Source: Zingiber officinale
Lineage: Eukaryota; Streptophyta; Magnoliopsida; Zingiberales; Zingiberaceae
Direction of reading: 5' to 3'
Assembly: GCF_018446385.1 (NCBI RefSeq)
Contig: NC_055989.1
Location: 131,467,004 to 131,531,003, forward strand
Length of the DNA: 64,000 bases
Below, piece after piece: positions 21,794-34,800 of the stretch (within the stretch, counting starts at the first letter, position 1; the number at the start of each line of letters is the position of its first letter). Position numbers and translations under genes: made by a program. The notes beneath the pieces were generated by a model. It did not search any database. It was not told the DNA's origin and worked only from the letters and a program-made list of their open reading frames with translations.

Positions 21794-24700
21794 ATGGCAA
21801 CAACCCCGCTTCACTTCTCTTCCTTCCTGCCTCTCCTCTCCCATCCCCACAAGCTCTCCTTCCGCTCCCTCTCCAAAACCCTAGATCCAGCGCTCACTCC
21901 CTGCCGGCCCACCCCGATCTGCTGCAGGGCTTCTCCTCAGACGCCGGAAGACTCCGTCGAGACCAAAGGGACCGGCGCCGCTGCCCCTACTCGCGGCGAC
22001 GTCTACCTTGAGCGCCAGCAAGCTACGTCTGCGACCGCTTTCGTTTTGGAGAAGGACAATCAGGACAAGTCGAGGAGGAAGAGGAAGGTCGGTGCCAAGT
22101 TTCCTAACAAAGCCGCTTGCTGCTACGGCTGCGGAGCTCCGCTCCAGACCGCGGAGATCGATGCCCCCGGTTATGTCATCGCTGAGACCTATGAGTTGGT
22201 ACGTTTTGTGCGCTGCTGGATTTTCGATTTTAAATTCCCAAAAAGAAACTGAAATTTCTATTTCAATGAACACGTGAATTCCAATCAGGTTCGCATTGGT
22301 ATTAATTTGTCACCTCCCTTTTCGTCTTACAAAAACTGGATTGGTTGATCAAGAATATTACTAAAGTAGATTTACTTCCAAAAAGTTTAGCTTGCTTGGG
22401 TCTAGCGTGATATAGTTATATAGTTCCTCATGTATCTTTGTTAATAAATCATGATATCATTTTAATTTCTGATCGATCTGCTTATCTAAAGAATTTAGTG
22501 TTCATCAATTAGGCTTTATTCAGTTTAATAAATGAAAAAAGATCAGATGGATCTGTTTATCTAAACAATTTAATGTGTTCAGCAATTAGGTTCTTATTAA
22601 GTTTAATAAATGATTTAGTGGCGCTGTTGTTTTCATTCCAATGCTCTTATTTTCTGTCACAAAGAAATTCTAGTAATGGTAACGTCCAATGCAAAAATTC
22701 AGATGATTGCATAAGTCATGAGATTTTTATTTTTGACATATGTAATCATGCTTAATCAGGATGAAGAATCATTATGTTGAAAGTTTAACTTCGTTTCATT
22801 TTTACTATATGCAGAAGAAGAGGCACCACCAACTTAGAACAGTTCTCTGTGGCAGATGTAAGCTTTTGTCTCATGGACACATGGTAACTGCTGTGGGTGG
22901 GCATGGTGGTTATCCCGGCGGCAAACAATTCATTTCTGCTGAAGAGTTACGGGATAAGCTCTCTCATCTACGACACGAGAAAGTACTTATTGTTAAATTA
23001 GTAAGTCATCATTATCCACTGACTTTTAGCTATCTGCTTTGGTAACCATTATATGTCAAATGTTGAGAAAGCATTCTATAGAAACTCCAGAGCTGCTAAA
23101 TGGTAATTTTATGCTCATATCATGATGTCAAAATTTTATTCTTCAGTAAACTCATAGGATTTTCCTGGATTTACATATTTAGCTATGCTAAATCTTGTCT
23201 TTTTTCTATATAGATGGTCTTGATGACATTTTGTTCATAGGCTGGCTTCATGGTATACTATTATGTTCAATATGTTGCAAACACCATGAGTAGATGATAT
23301 CTTTGTGGACATTAAAAAAAAAAAAGAAGAAAAAGAAAGCAAAAATACTTCTGACATTCTACCTAAATGAATGCTTTCTGGATGACTTTCAGTTCCCCTG
23401 TTCTGTTTAAATAGTTATTTAATCAAAATTCTCAATAACTATATGGTGTCACTGAAAGTCATTTTTATTTATACTTCAATTTCTGTAGGTTGATATTGTT
23501 GACTTCAATGGCAGCTTTTTGTCTCGAATACGTGATCTTGCTGGTGCTAACCCTATTATATTGGTCATAACTAAGGTAGTATTTTGGAAGAGTTTAAGTT
23601 TTACTGCTTTCTACTTTCTTATAATGACTTGAGACAAGTTTTCTTTCTTTAATATGAAGGTTGACCTCCTGCCCAGAGGCACTGATCTAAATTGTATTGG
23701 TGATTGGGTTGTTGAAGCTACTACTAAGAAGAAGCTCAAGTAAGAGAGCCTTTTCACCTTTACAGCGACTTACTCCCTTGCTACTAGTTTACCTATTTAC
23801 TGTGTGATCTTTCTTCTTTTATATTTTTAATTAGAAGCACTCCAGTCTTGAGATGTATCCCCTCAATTGCAGTGTTGTTAGTGTTCATCTAACTAGTTCA
23901 AAGTCTTTGGTGGGGATCACTGGGGTTATATCAGAGATTCAAAAGGAGAAAAAGGTTATTTTCCTTCCACTTGTTACTTAAGTGGCTCTTCCCTTACATC
24001 ATCTAAGCTTCATGCTAGGTTTGACTGTGCCTTCTTTTAGTTTTTGATACAACTTCTTGCTTAGCTAAACAAGAGGCGTTCAGGTTAATCCTGTATATAG
24101 TTGGGTCTGATGATGTGGGGATCTCATGATTTATTGAGGTCAAATTGGTGTGGCTTAATCATTATAACTACCCAAACATGTCAAATCTTCTTGTCCATGT
24201 AGCTGTATATAATCAAAGAAATACATATAATCTTCTTTTGTCAATATATCAGTATATGCATTGCGTTTCCTTTTTTGGAATCACAACTAATAAAGGTAAT
24301 TTTTTGTTTCCCCATTTTTGCAGGGCCGAGATGTCTATATTCTGGTTAGTATATACACTGACTTGAGTGTGAAGTTCTTTATCCATGTTCCAAAATTTCT
24401 GTGCTAAGCAATACTTTGTTGTCTTCTTTGAATATTAAGTCATTTGATGTCAGTTCAGCATAACTGTATGTCAATATGTAAATTTTCGTTTCCCCTTGTC
24501 TCTAGTTCCGTGATTTTGTACATTTGATTTTTTTTCCTTGTTAGAATAATTTTCTAGTGTCCACTTTTCTAATTACCTTTCTAGTTTATTTTCTATTACC
24601 TTATCTATATGTTTGCTGAAAATGATAAGAGAGGAAAACAAAAAGGAAATAGTTGATTTCCAATGTCAATAGTCATTTAAAAAGTCATTTTAGATTAGGG

Positions 24701-27700
24701 GTGTCAATGGGATGGGACACGGCCCAATCCAGTTGGACCAGACCCAACATGGGGATCAAGCCCAACATGTCTGCAGGCCAAATCTGGCTAGCCAAAATAA
24801 ACTCTATTTTAGTAAATAATATTTAATAAAAATATTAATTTTAATTATATTCTAATTTTCTTGAATTTTTTATTTTTAAAATATTTTTTAACTAGACATA
24901 TTAAAAAAAAGGAAATGGCTTGTAGACCCAAGCCATGTTGAGCTTGGCCTGACTTACATTGTGCCCTGATTCATGCTGGGTTGGACCACAGACTAATTCA
25001 GGTTGTGCCATCACAGCCTATTTGACTTCTCACAGTCCAGAATAGGCCTGGGCTGTGTTTGGCCTGGCCCAGCTAATTAAAACCTCTAGGTTCTTAATTC
25101 TGAGGCTATAGATTCAACTTATTAAGAAATGACACTATTGCACAGCAGAACAACATCATCTCATGAATTTACTCATTGGATGAAGCCACAAAGGGCTGTT
25201 CATCTGATATGCCATTTGTGCCTTTAAATATAAATTGATTTAGGAGTTGGGATAAACTAATGACTCAGTGTAAAGGTATTAGTTAAACTTTGTCAAATCA
25301 ATGATAATATTCTGTTTGCACTTTGTCATTGTCTGAAACTTTTATTGTTCTTACTTTATCTTATTACTTGCATTAACTCCTTCAGGGTGCTGCAAATGTA
25401 GGGAAGTCTGCATTTATCAATGCTTTGCTCAGTAAGTTTCATGACATGTCACCTTTTCCACATGAAAGTCAATCTTTTATTTCTTCTTATTATTGCACCT
25501 TGACTAGTATGAACTGTTGATTATCTGCATTTTGGGGAAGTCAACTTGTTCATGCTAATTTTTTTCTTTGACATTCTGTTGTGGGCTGAGTTGACAGTTA
25601 TATGTCAAAAGCTCAGGTTCTCTCAATGGTACAGTGCAACTTTCATTAGTTCCTTTTCATTATAAATTTTGCTTCATGATTAGTATGCTTTATTTCTTTA
25701 GAATTTTCCTTCAGGAAGAAAAAGGTTGATTGGATGTAGTTTTGCTTTTGTAACGGACACACAAATTAATAATGGTTTTGCATGAAAATGTATACAACAT
25801 GCTTCTTGTGTATGTAATAGGGCGTGGCTGCATTAAGCAGCTTGCCTTTATATTATAATTTTTCCTTGTTTTGAAATTCTCTTCCAAAACACTTTATCCT
25901 GAATAGTACAACTTGTATTTTCTGATGCTCTGTCATAAAAAACTAAAATGTTTATCTCTGTTAATAGAGGAGGCTTATAGAGTACCTTGTCCTTTGTTGT
26001 GAGATTTATACTTTAACTTTTGGGTTTGGATCTCCTAATAATGTGTAAATCAATTTAGGTGATCAGTACATCTAAATTCACTCTCTTGTTCAAGCAGAGC
26101 TAATGGCAAAAAGGGATCCAATTGCTGCAGCTGCTCGGAAGTACAAACCAATGCAGTCAGCTGTTCCTGGGACAACACTGGGGCCTATTCAAATTGAAGC
26201 CTTTCAAGGAGGAGGGGTGCGTTGTCAGATTAGTTTCGGTTACTAGAGCTATTAGGTTTCTGCATATTACGAAAATCAATTACTTAATACCTACAACTTA
26301 CATATTGCTCTCATTATATGCCTGCTCTATTCATGCTGTGTTCTAATTGCTGCTCTCTGCATTTTTGTGCAGAGAACTGATATAATTATGTGATTGGAAT
26401 GTAGCCAATCAAAATCCTGATAACTAATGGTATTATAACAAACTGTTGATACAGTTCTTGATAAGACAAGTTAGCTTCGTATGGGCATTACCATATCATT
26501 AAACATGGTGGAACAATAATTTTATGAATTACTAGTTCTGTTTTTTTATTCAAGAAAAAGCTTGCTATGTGATTCATTTTAGTGGCAGTTTCCTTCTATT
26601 ATTGGTATTGTGGTTTTTTTTAGTTGGGGTAATTGTTACTCGCAAAAGTTTATACTTGTCACTTCCATATTATCTTTCTTTTTAATTCTGAGATGTACCA
26701 GAAAACATGCTATCAAATTCTGCTAAAACTTTGTCATCAATCATGTTATAGCAGATCTATCATGGTACTAATTAATAGATGTTCATCTCTACAGAATCTG
26801 TTTGATACACCTGGTGTGCACCTTCATCATCGACAAGCAGCAGTAGTCCATTCTGATGATCTACCTTCTCTTGCACCTCAAAGTCGTCTAAAAGGACAAT
26901 CATTTCCTGTATGTTAATCTTCCATTTGTCCTGTTTCTGAATTTTTTTTCAGAAGAGTCAATTCATGTTATTTCTTTGGATGTGCATTCAGATTACCTCA
27001 AATGGAACAGCCACTGGTCAGGAAACTGTTGGTTTAAATGGGTATTCGTTATTTTGGGGAGGCCTTGTTCGAATTGATGTTATCAAGGTTGTCTGTCAGA
27101 TGTGTTCGTAATATTTATAGATTTCCTATTGCGAAGGCTAATTGTGTGTGAAAATTCAGGTTCTTCCAAAGACACGGCTGACCTTTTATGGACCCAAGAA
27201 ACTAAAGGTTCATATGGTTTCAACTGTTGTAGCAGATGAGTTTTACCACGTATGTGATTACTAACCCATCAAGTTTTCAGCGTAAAATTTTCATCTCTTG
27301 TATTCAGGTTACTGTCCTTTATCTCTATCTGCACATATGGAACATTATCAATGGTGTCTTCTGATCAAATACACTAATAGGATAAGTGACCTAATGATAC
27401 ACAGTAATAAACCAAAAATTTGCAGATGACTCCATGTTCATGTTTAATTTCTCCCTCTTCGCCTTTGTCTTAGTGCAATTTACCCCTAAGCTTCACGGTC
27501 TTCGAATTGCCATGCTACTCATAAATTGGACCTAGTTAGGAGTGTTGATGAACATAATATTTTTTGCATCCTATAAGAAAGTTCATCCTGAACTTGTTTC
27601 TTATTTTCTGAGATTTCTTCCAGGACAAAATTTGCATTCACCTGCAGGTAATGATCGTTCTCAATCGTGCCATTTGATTTGCAGGAACAACTTGGAATCA

Positions 27701-28914
27701 CATTGACACCTCCGACAGACAGAGAAAAAACTGAATCTTGGATAGGTCTTCAAATAGTAAAGCAACTGAATATAAAGTTTGAAGATACAAGAAGGTACAT
27801 TTCCATTATATTATGTGAAAGCCATCGATCTGTAGTTTAAGATAAATATTAGTATTAATCATACATAAGGTGTGAACTAAGATGCGATTATACAATACAA
27901 AATCTGATATGGGATTCTTGGATTTCTGGAGTTTTGATTGATGTCAACATTTTAAGGCATGTTTACTTGGAGCATAATGAGAGGAAAAAAAATATAGATA
28001 CAAGTTATTTTGTAGCCCTCGAACTAGATTATGTAGATCCGGGTACTTTACAAATATATTGTCGCCCAATTTATATTAAACTTGCTCGTAAGATAATACA
28101 ATATAAATAGAAATCTAATAGAAATGATTTATATATATACACTATAGAACAAGAGGAAAAAAAATCAGAGAATTTTCATCCTGAACTACTTTTCATTAAT
28201 GCAGTGTTTGTTGGAGTGCTTTTATACGTAGACGCAAGGAAAGACTAATGATTTTATCAGAATGCAATATGCTGGAAGCGATGTTTACAGCCTCGAATTT
28301 GGAATGCATTTTGATCAGTTTTAGGTGTTGGTTTGTTGACAGTAAGAATATTTACAGCATGAATGATCCAATTAAAGCATGAGCAATAACATTTAAATCC
28401 AAAAAATGCATTCCTTTTGCCATTAGAGATGTTTCTGCCCAAGATTATTGGAACAAATACTTTATCATTTTCATACCCTTTGAATTACTTTTCTCCATTG
28501 CTTTGTGAAAGCGTTTATTCAGAGGTACTACATTAGTTGGCTCCTGGGATGAATACAAACTCTGAATGCATTGCTTTAGATATTTTGTGCCTTGAATTGT
28601 GATTTTATGAAACCAGGCATGATAAATCTAAGTTGATGAGTGAATCCATAACCTTCTCCTTGGTCAGGCCTGCCTGTGACATCGCCATATCAGGTTTGGG
28701 ATGGATAGTAGTTGAACCAATTGGCGGCTCAGATACTCCTCATGAGACAGATTCAGAGCAGGCAGGGGAACTGCATCTAGCTGTGCATGTGCCGAAGCCA
28801 GTCGAGGTCTTTCTACGACCTCCAATGCCTGTTGGTAAAGCAGGTGAAGAGTGGTACCAGTATCAAGACTTGACAGAGAAGGAAGAAGAGTTGAGACCTA
28901 AATGGTTTTATTGA
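21794..28914 (+). CDS. NOA1: NOA1/RIF1, plastid circularly permuted GTPase (13 coding exons, 560 aa)
   Basis: Coding exons: 21794-22198, 22815-23000, 23489-23575, 23660-23739, 23873-23954, 24325-24345, 25386-25431, 26098-26216, 26795-26908, 26992-27087, 27160-27249, 27685-27794, 28668-28914; all phases close. The N-terminus is Ser/Pro-rich like a chloroplast transit peptide. A zinc-finger region follows (CCYGCGAPL near residue 108, CGRC near 147). GTPase motifs are in permuted order: TKVDLL (G4, about 226) before GAANVGKS (G1, about 288) and DTPG (G3, about 346). The C-terminus KPVEVFLRP...EWYQYQDLTEKEEE matches the family, as does the length (Arabidopsis NOA1 about 561 aa). The family acts in plastid ribosome assembly; early nitric-oxide synthase claims were withdrawn. 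ATG 21794 was chosen over the GTG six bases upstream. Confidence 0.95.
24697..25088. mobile_element. MITE-like insertion in NOA1 intron 6
   Basis: About 390 bp with imperfect terminal inverted repeats, TAGGGGTGTCAAT at the left and ATTAAAACCTCTA (the complement of TAGAGGTTTTAAT) at the right, 10 of 13 matching. The ends are rich in GGCCC and GGGCC motifs (GGCCCAATCC, CCTGGCCCAGC), as in several plant hAT-like MITEs. No clear target duplication was found, so the exact ends are uncertain. Confidence 0.5.
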
Positions 28915-29604
28915 ACTTTTGCTCTCTTTTCTTGGGCTAAAATTTGTTAGTGTCAACTCTTGTTGCTTCCCCATGATGTTTGTAAATTAAAAGATGAATA
29001 GCAGCTTTTTGTCGGGTTGGTCATCATCGCTAAAGCGGCATTAGTTGTGACTATTTGAGATCAGCTACATGAAAATAAATCCAACATCTGATATATTATG
29101 GTGAACTTATATGTTATTGTAAAATGAAACATTTATGTTCAATTAAACTGTAATTCAATTCAAAAATTAGTATTTTGGTTAGTTTGCTTTAAAGTTTCTT
29201 TCATTTTGTTTAAATTTGCCCATTAGACATCAACCAAATGCAAGTAAAATAAGAATGTCTCATTGATAGACAAATTATCTATGCTTAGTTTTTCTAATAA
29301 GATCATTGATAACAAATCTTATAGAATAGTTAATATAATAGAGATGAAAATCCTAAAAGTAAATGTTTATGTATTAAAAAAGATGAGATGAGTTGAATCT
29401 TCTTAAACAAATATCCATAACAAATATCTATGTTCTTTTAAAAGTAAATATCTATGTTCTTTTAAAACTAAATTGAAGAAAAATCTTCAACATCTTTAAC
29501 TTTGTATATAGTTTTTATGTTAAAAAAATTTTATTTTTATTTTATGTAAAATTTTATTTGGTTCAACTCTCTCAAGTGAATATCACTATCTAATCACCCT
29601 CATA

Positions 29605-29900
29605 TTTTTTAGGTAAAAAGTCCAAAAATAAGTATAATTCTTCTTAAATTTAGTACTTTAAAATAGAATTGAGTATATTTTCTATCAAATTGAACATAAT
29701 TTTTTTCTCGTTTAATATAATTCCTTCTAAATTCATCACTATTTAAAGAGAATTTAATATATTTTCCATCTAATTGAGCACTATTTAAAGAGAATCTAGT
29801 ATGAGTTGAGCTCAATTTGATAGAAAATATATTATATTCTAGTAATGTGCTGAATTTAAAAAGAATTATACTCATTTTTTGACTTTTTATACCTAAAAAA
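29605..29900. mobile_element. MITE with about 45-bp terminal inverted repeats
   Basis: The left end TTTTTTAGGTAAAAAGTC and right end GACTTTTTATACCTAAAAAA are inverted copies, and similarity extends through AAGTATAATTCTT / AAGAATTATACTC for about 45 bp. The interior has further inverted copies of CTATTTAAAGAGAA and TTTTCTATCAAATTGA. The element is flanked by ATA on both sides (29602-29604, 29901-29903), so the duplication is ATA or TA. There is no coding capacity; the 88-aa minus frame merely reads through the palindrome. Confidence 0.7.
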
Positions 29901-30449
29901 ATATAAGAAGCAATTAGGTAAATTGATATCTATTGTGTTTGATTAGAAAGTAAAAAACAAAATTTTTAAGATATAGAGATTATATACAAAGTTTAAGTTA
30001 TAATTGGGGAGTGCAGGTAAATTTTCTCTTCTTTTTCTTTTAAAATCATTAAAATATAGATGAAATTTTAGACATCAATAATATTATTTATTCATTAATT
30101 CATCTAATCGAATAATAATAATAAAACAAATAAATCACATTAGTTTCTCATTCAATATTTTTTTTAATGATTATAAAAAAATATTAAGGATATGTTTAGT
30201 TAACGTTATTATGTATAATCTTAATTAATTATCTAATAATCATATAATTAAAATTATCAAGAATAAAATATAATTTAATATTATTTGATTTAACTTTTGA
30301 AAAATTCATTTTGGAAAAAAAATTTAAGGAAATTTTTTTTAACTCCAAAATTACATAAAATATCATACATTCAATATTATCATATTCCAGACCATATTCA
30401 GCATTTATAAATCTAGCGGGCATATTTCATTATATGAGAATCATTCATT

Positions 30450-30664
30450 GTCCCCTAGAGACGGTCTAGTGACTAACACATGAAGTGTTACCACCATGAA
30501 GTCTGAGGTTCGAATCTCGATAAAGTCGAGGTAAATGCCTCCCTTATGTGTTAGTTATTATTCCAAAAATTAATAGTCATCCGTGATTTATTTCCTCCGT
30601 ATTGACCCTGAGACGAATTAATAAAGACACTTGAACGAACGTATTCATTTTTTACCACTATAAA
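30450..30664 (+). mobile_element. tRNA-derived SINE with 11-bp target duplication
   Basis: The 215-bp element contains a good RNA polymerase III B box, GGTTCGAATCT (30508-30518), and a weaker A-box-like region about 40 bp upstream. It ends in a T-rich tail. It is flanked by AATCATTCATT at 30439-30449 and 30665-30675. Related sequences lie at 33440-33660 and 57655-57775. Confidence 0.85.
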
Positions 30665-31151
30665 AATCATTCATTACTTTGAATCAAATAATATAATCTT
30701 AAATAGATAATTAATATTATCAATAATAACTTTCGACCAAATGCCTCCTAATAGTAATAATAGTGATGAAGAAAGCGATATGAATCTAAAAATTATGTGG
30801 GGCCAAATTGAGATTTAGGTAAAGTTGGGGGGTATAACTAAAATTTTCGTTTGTTACGACTTACGCGACCCGAATTGAACCATTGAATCGGCCGTGATTT
30901 CCGAAACTGCCCACGATTCAGCCGACACAACTAGGCCGGAAAATCAAACCATACCTGTTCATTCTATTTATTTATATCATTCCTGTTCATCAGTTTTTTT
31001 TTTTTATCAAAGTCGGAAAATCCCCAATCCCTTCCTTTTCTCCCGAGTCCTCTCGCCTGCCGCACTCCGATCTCCGTTGAAGTCGCCGTCGGAGCTCGAT
31101 CCTTCCTGAAGTTCCCAGTTACTCTCTAGAATACGGGACAAAGCGCTGGCG

Positions 31152-33124
31152 ATGCCACGCTACCGGGACGATCTCCCCGCTGTCCGTGCGTATACCGTCT
31201 GCGACGAATCCAGGTGCGGAAATATGTTTCCTTACTCCTCCAATCCAAAACCAAGGAGTTCTTTCAAACCCTACCTTCTTCTCTCTTTGTGTTAGTTTTA
31301 ATATCGCGTCGTCTAAAAATTCGACTTTGTTTGTTCCTCTTTGAATGCCGCAGATATTTGATTGTGAGGAACGTGCCGGCATTAGGATGTGGCGACGAGC
31401 TGTCCAAGTTGTTTGGCACGTTTGGGGAGATAGATGAGTAAGTCAGTTTCCTGATCTTGTCCTATTTTTGAATGGTTATATGCCTCAGTCTTGATTCTGT
31501 GTACATGGTCATGATCCTGATTCACCTTTCGAATCATTATTCATTTCATGTTGATTCTATAGAGATGATGACTGGGAGCTAACTGTAGGAGTAACATCTA
31601 GCATAAAAGAATGTTTTTAACATTTTTATAAAATTTGAGCTACTTTGTTTATCCTGAGGGATTTTTTTTTTTTAACTTTATTTATTTTTCATGCTATAGT
31701 ATAGAATGTTAATTAATCTCTACTGTTAAGGGTCTATTCTTTGATTTCTTAAGCTAAATTATAGTAAATATAGTGCTTTTGAGATTCTAAGAGGGATTAA
31801 AGATGTTATGTTGTTAGAAATAAGATGAAATTTGTAATATCTATTGTAGGTACTGATGTGCTGCTCAGTTCTTTTGCATTTTAGCTGAATTATTCTTGTC
31901 TTTCAGGTGCAAACCCATGGATGCAGAAGATTGTGAACCTTTCACTGATGTTTATTGGATAAAATTCTCACAGGTTAGCAATGCGAGGTAATGAACAAAA
32001 TTAACTTTAATGTCTGACTTTCCTACCTTTGGTCGTGGTTTAGTTGTCATATGACTTCTCTAATTAGATCTCATGGCTTCAGGTTCGCAAAGCGGAAACT
32101 GGATGACTCCATTTTTCTAGGTAACCCTTTGCAGGTGTCATATGCACCTCAGTACGAGTCTCTTTTGGAAGTTATGGAGAAACTGGAGGGCAGGAGGAAG
32201 GAAGTCCTTGGCCGAATAGGATGTGAGTTTCTGTTTCAAGAATCTTCCCGCGATTAAGAGACAATACATTGTTTCATTGGACTCGTATCACAAGGAAATT
32301 TCCTTCTATGCTTTGTTAGCTGCAGCTGGAAGAAATGGTGGATCAAAGTCTCAAGTACTAAACAACCCTAGCAGTATTGGAACTTCCAACCATCATTGGC
32401 TTGATCCGGCTTCATCAGCATCAAATAAGTCAGAGTTTCAAGCGAGGCAGAGGTATGTTTATAAGTTTGCAGTAGAAAATTAGTGTTTCAAAGGCAATTG
32501 TAAAACTGGGATGGGCCCCGAACGCTCTGTTTTGTTTCTGGATTTGTGGAACTACCAGTAATAAATTGTCAAGGATAGATTTTTGTTTCCCGTATTTTAC
32601 TTATTGTAGATGACTTCTATGATGTTCTATGTTCTCTTCTCTACAGTGAGTATGCTAAAGAAGGGTGGAATTGTCATCTTGGAGAGGCTCCTCCCAGCCA
32701 TGTCTCCTCTAACAAGGTATGAGAAGAAGTCATCTATTGATACTAATGTAGATTTGTTACACTTTCCAATCTTCATACTATGTTGTCAATCGTCGTCATC
32801 ATCAACTAAACCGTGTTCATTCCAATTATTTGGCTTGTTCTTCTGTCCAGCAATAGTCAATTATGCACATATCAAAATCTCACATGCATGTATCTTTGAT
32901 TCATTGCAGGAATATTTTGCCGCGCCATCTATGAACCGGACAGTCAGACTAGTCAGAGAGAAGCTCGATAAGGTTTAATATTCTACGATGTTTAATCTCT
33001 CTTTGCTGATATAAAGCTCGTTCTAATTCGAATGTGGATACAGATACGATCGAACACCGAGATTGCTGAAACAGCATCCTCCTCACCGAAAAGAATAAAA
33101 GTAGACAACCGAAGAAGAATATGA
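31152..33124 (+). CDS. RBM48: RBM48-like RRM protein (8 coding exons, 235 aa)
   Basis: Coding exons: 31152-31213, 31354-31437, 31907-31987, 32083-32222, 32326-32452, 32647-32716, 32910-32972, 33044-33124. Phases join without a stop (708 nt). The N-terminus MPRYRDDLPAVRAYTVCDES followed by YLIVRNVPALG (RRM beta-1), FGTFGEIDEC and DVYWIKF (RNP1-like position) is characteristic of RBM48. FAKRKLDDSIFLGNPLQVSYAPQ completes the RRM at about residue 105. The C-terminus is basic (SPKRIKVDNRRRI), probably a nuclear signal. RBM48 works with ARMC7 and is needed for splicing of minor (U12-type) introns in maize and humans. The exon 4 donor (GGAT|GTGAGT) is the least certain junction, though it is the one that keeps the frame. 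Confidence 0.92.
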
Positions 33125-33439
33125 TGTTCCCAATGCCAAGTATCGAGATGGTTAACTCGTAGTAGCAACAATAGAAGAATAGGATCCTGATGTGTATAGA
33201 GAATTTAAAATGCAACCATAAGTATCATGTTTGTATGTATCAAATATGATATAAACGAAAATTAAATCATTGAGATGATCCTACTTTTATAGTGTTTTCC
33301 ATGTTTGGACAATATTGTGCTAATTTCTTAGGAAAGTAAAAGAAGAACTAATGCTGAAAAGAAATTTGTAGAAACTGTACATTCTTTGAAAAAAAAACAA
33401 TTAATGTATTTAATTTTTAAGGTCATCTTGTAGTTTTTT

Positions 33440-34800
33440 TTTCTAAAGGGTGGAAGGGGTTTCTTGGGGGTGGTACGATGGTTAAAACATGAGGTATTAT
33501 TATATTAGGTCCTGAGGTCAAAATTTAGCATGTTCGAGCGTGACTTTCACCATGCCTTAGCATTGCACTAATGATTAGTATTTATCTGTAATTTATTTCT
33601 TTCGTGTTGGCTTAGAGATGTGTTGACATGGGCGTTGGGGGTGAGTGAATTATCTTTTGTCACATCTAAAGGGTGAAAGAGGGCTTTCAAGGTGTATCGC
33701 AGATGATGGATACATGACATCTATGGCGTAATGGTAAAGAGTCGATTCTTAAGAACTAATAACTTGGGGTTTATTCCACCATGCGTCTAATGTCGATGTA
33801 TATGCATTTACCTCCCTCTAGTATCTGCCTCACAGATATAGAGGGTCGTTGAGGTAACGGATTTATCTTTTTGTTAACTAAAGGGTGAAAGAAGAAGTCA
33901 TTAAGGTAGCGGATGACATCTCTGGCGTAGCACAGTTGGTGGGTGCATGACATTTACGGCGTAATGGTCAGAGATCGATTCTCAGGAACTGACGATTTGA
34001 GGTTTACCCCTCCATGTGTCTAACGAGTGTGTACTTGCATTTACCTCTCTTCATATCCATGGGGCTGACATTAGGAAGCCATTAAGATAGCGGATCTACT
34101 TGTTTTTTTTTTCTAAAGGGTGAAAGAGGCTTCGAGGGCGTAGTGCAGACAGTGGACGCATGACATCTCTGGCGTAATAGCCAGGGGTTGATTTTCAAGA
34201 ACTGATGACCTAGGGTTTATCCCACCATGTACCTAACGCCTATGTACCTACATTTATTTCTCTCCATATCCATGGGATCGACATTAGGGAGGTCATTAAG
34301 GTAGTGGATCTATCTTTTTTCAAAAGGGTGAAAGAGTGACTCAGGGCGTAGCGCAGATGGTAAGCGCATGACATCTTTGGCGTAATGACCAAGTCAATTC
34401 ATAGGAACTAACGACCTAGTTTACCCTACCATATGCCTAATACATGTGTATTTGTATTTACCTCCTTCTATATCTGTGGGGTTGACATTAGGGGGTCGTT
34501 AAGGTAGCAAATTTACCTTTTTTTTCTAAAGGGTGAAAGAGAGCTCCCAGGGCATAACAAGATGGTGGACGCATGACATCATTGGCGTGATGACTAGGGG
34601 TCAATTCTTCTTGACAACTTGTGGTCACTCCACCATGTGCCTAACACCTGTATACCTGCATTTATCTCTCCTATATCCGTGAGGTCGATACTAGGGGGCT
34701 GTTAATGTAGCGGATCTAGCTTTTTTCTAAGGGTGAAAGAGTGGGTGTTAGGGGCGAGTGTTTCACATTTTTGCCACTTTTAAAGGGTGAAAGAGTCAAG
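33440..34800 (+). repeat. Tandem array of tRNA-like SINE units
   Basis: At least six units of about 203-232 bp follow head to tail. Each begins AAAGGGTGAAAGAG (for example 33668, 33883, 34115, 34322, 34525, 34730). They carry a tRNA-like start (GGCGTAGCGCAGATGGTAAG at 34346), a B-box-like GGGGTCGATTCTCAGGAACT segment, a CATGTGCCTAACGCCTGTGT segment and a GTCGACATTAGGGGG stretch ending in a T-rich tail. The first unit (about 33440-33660) resembles the single SINE at 30450 more than the others. Short ORFs within it are not genes. Confidence 0.8.

Larger units (their letters stand above)
28915..31151. other. Intergenic region between NOA1 and RBM48
   Basis: AT-rich, without a gene. 28915-29050 is probably NOA1 3' UTR. 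It holds a palindromic MITE (29605-29900) and a SINE (30450-30664). The last 250 bp (T-rich tract near 30992, then a CG-richer leader) should be the RBM48 promoter and 5' UTR; no TATA box is obvious. Confidence 0.6.

Noticed and set aside
22573-23045. Separate small ORFs within NOA1
   Set aside because: They are NOA1 exon 2 extended into introns, or intron sequence; splice-consistent exons explain the coding part.
34346-34420. Genuine tRNA gene
   Set aside because: A- and B-box-like motifs are present but no cloverleaf arms can be drawn, and the unit recurs as a SINE array.
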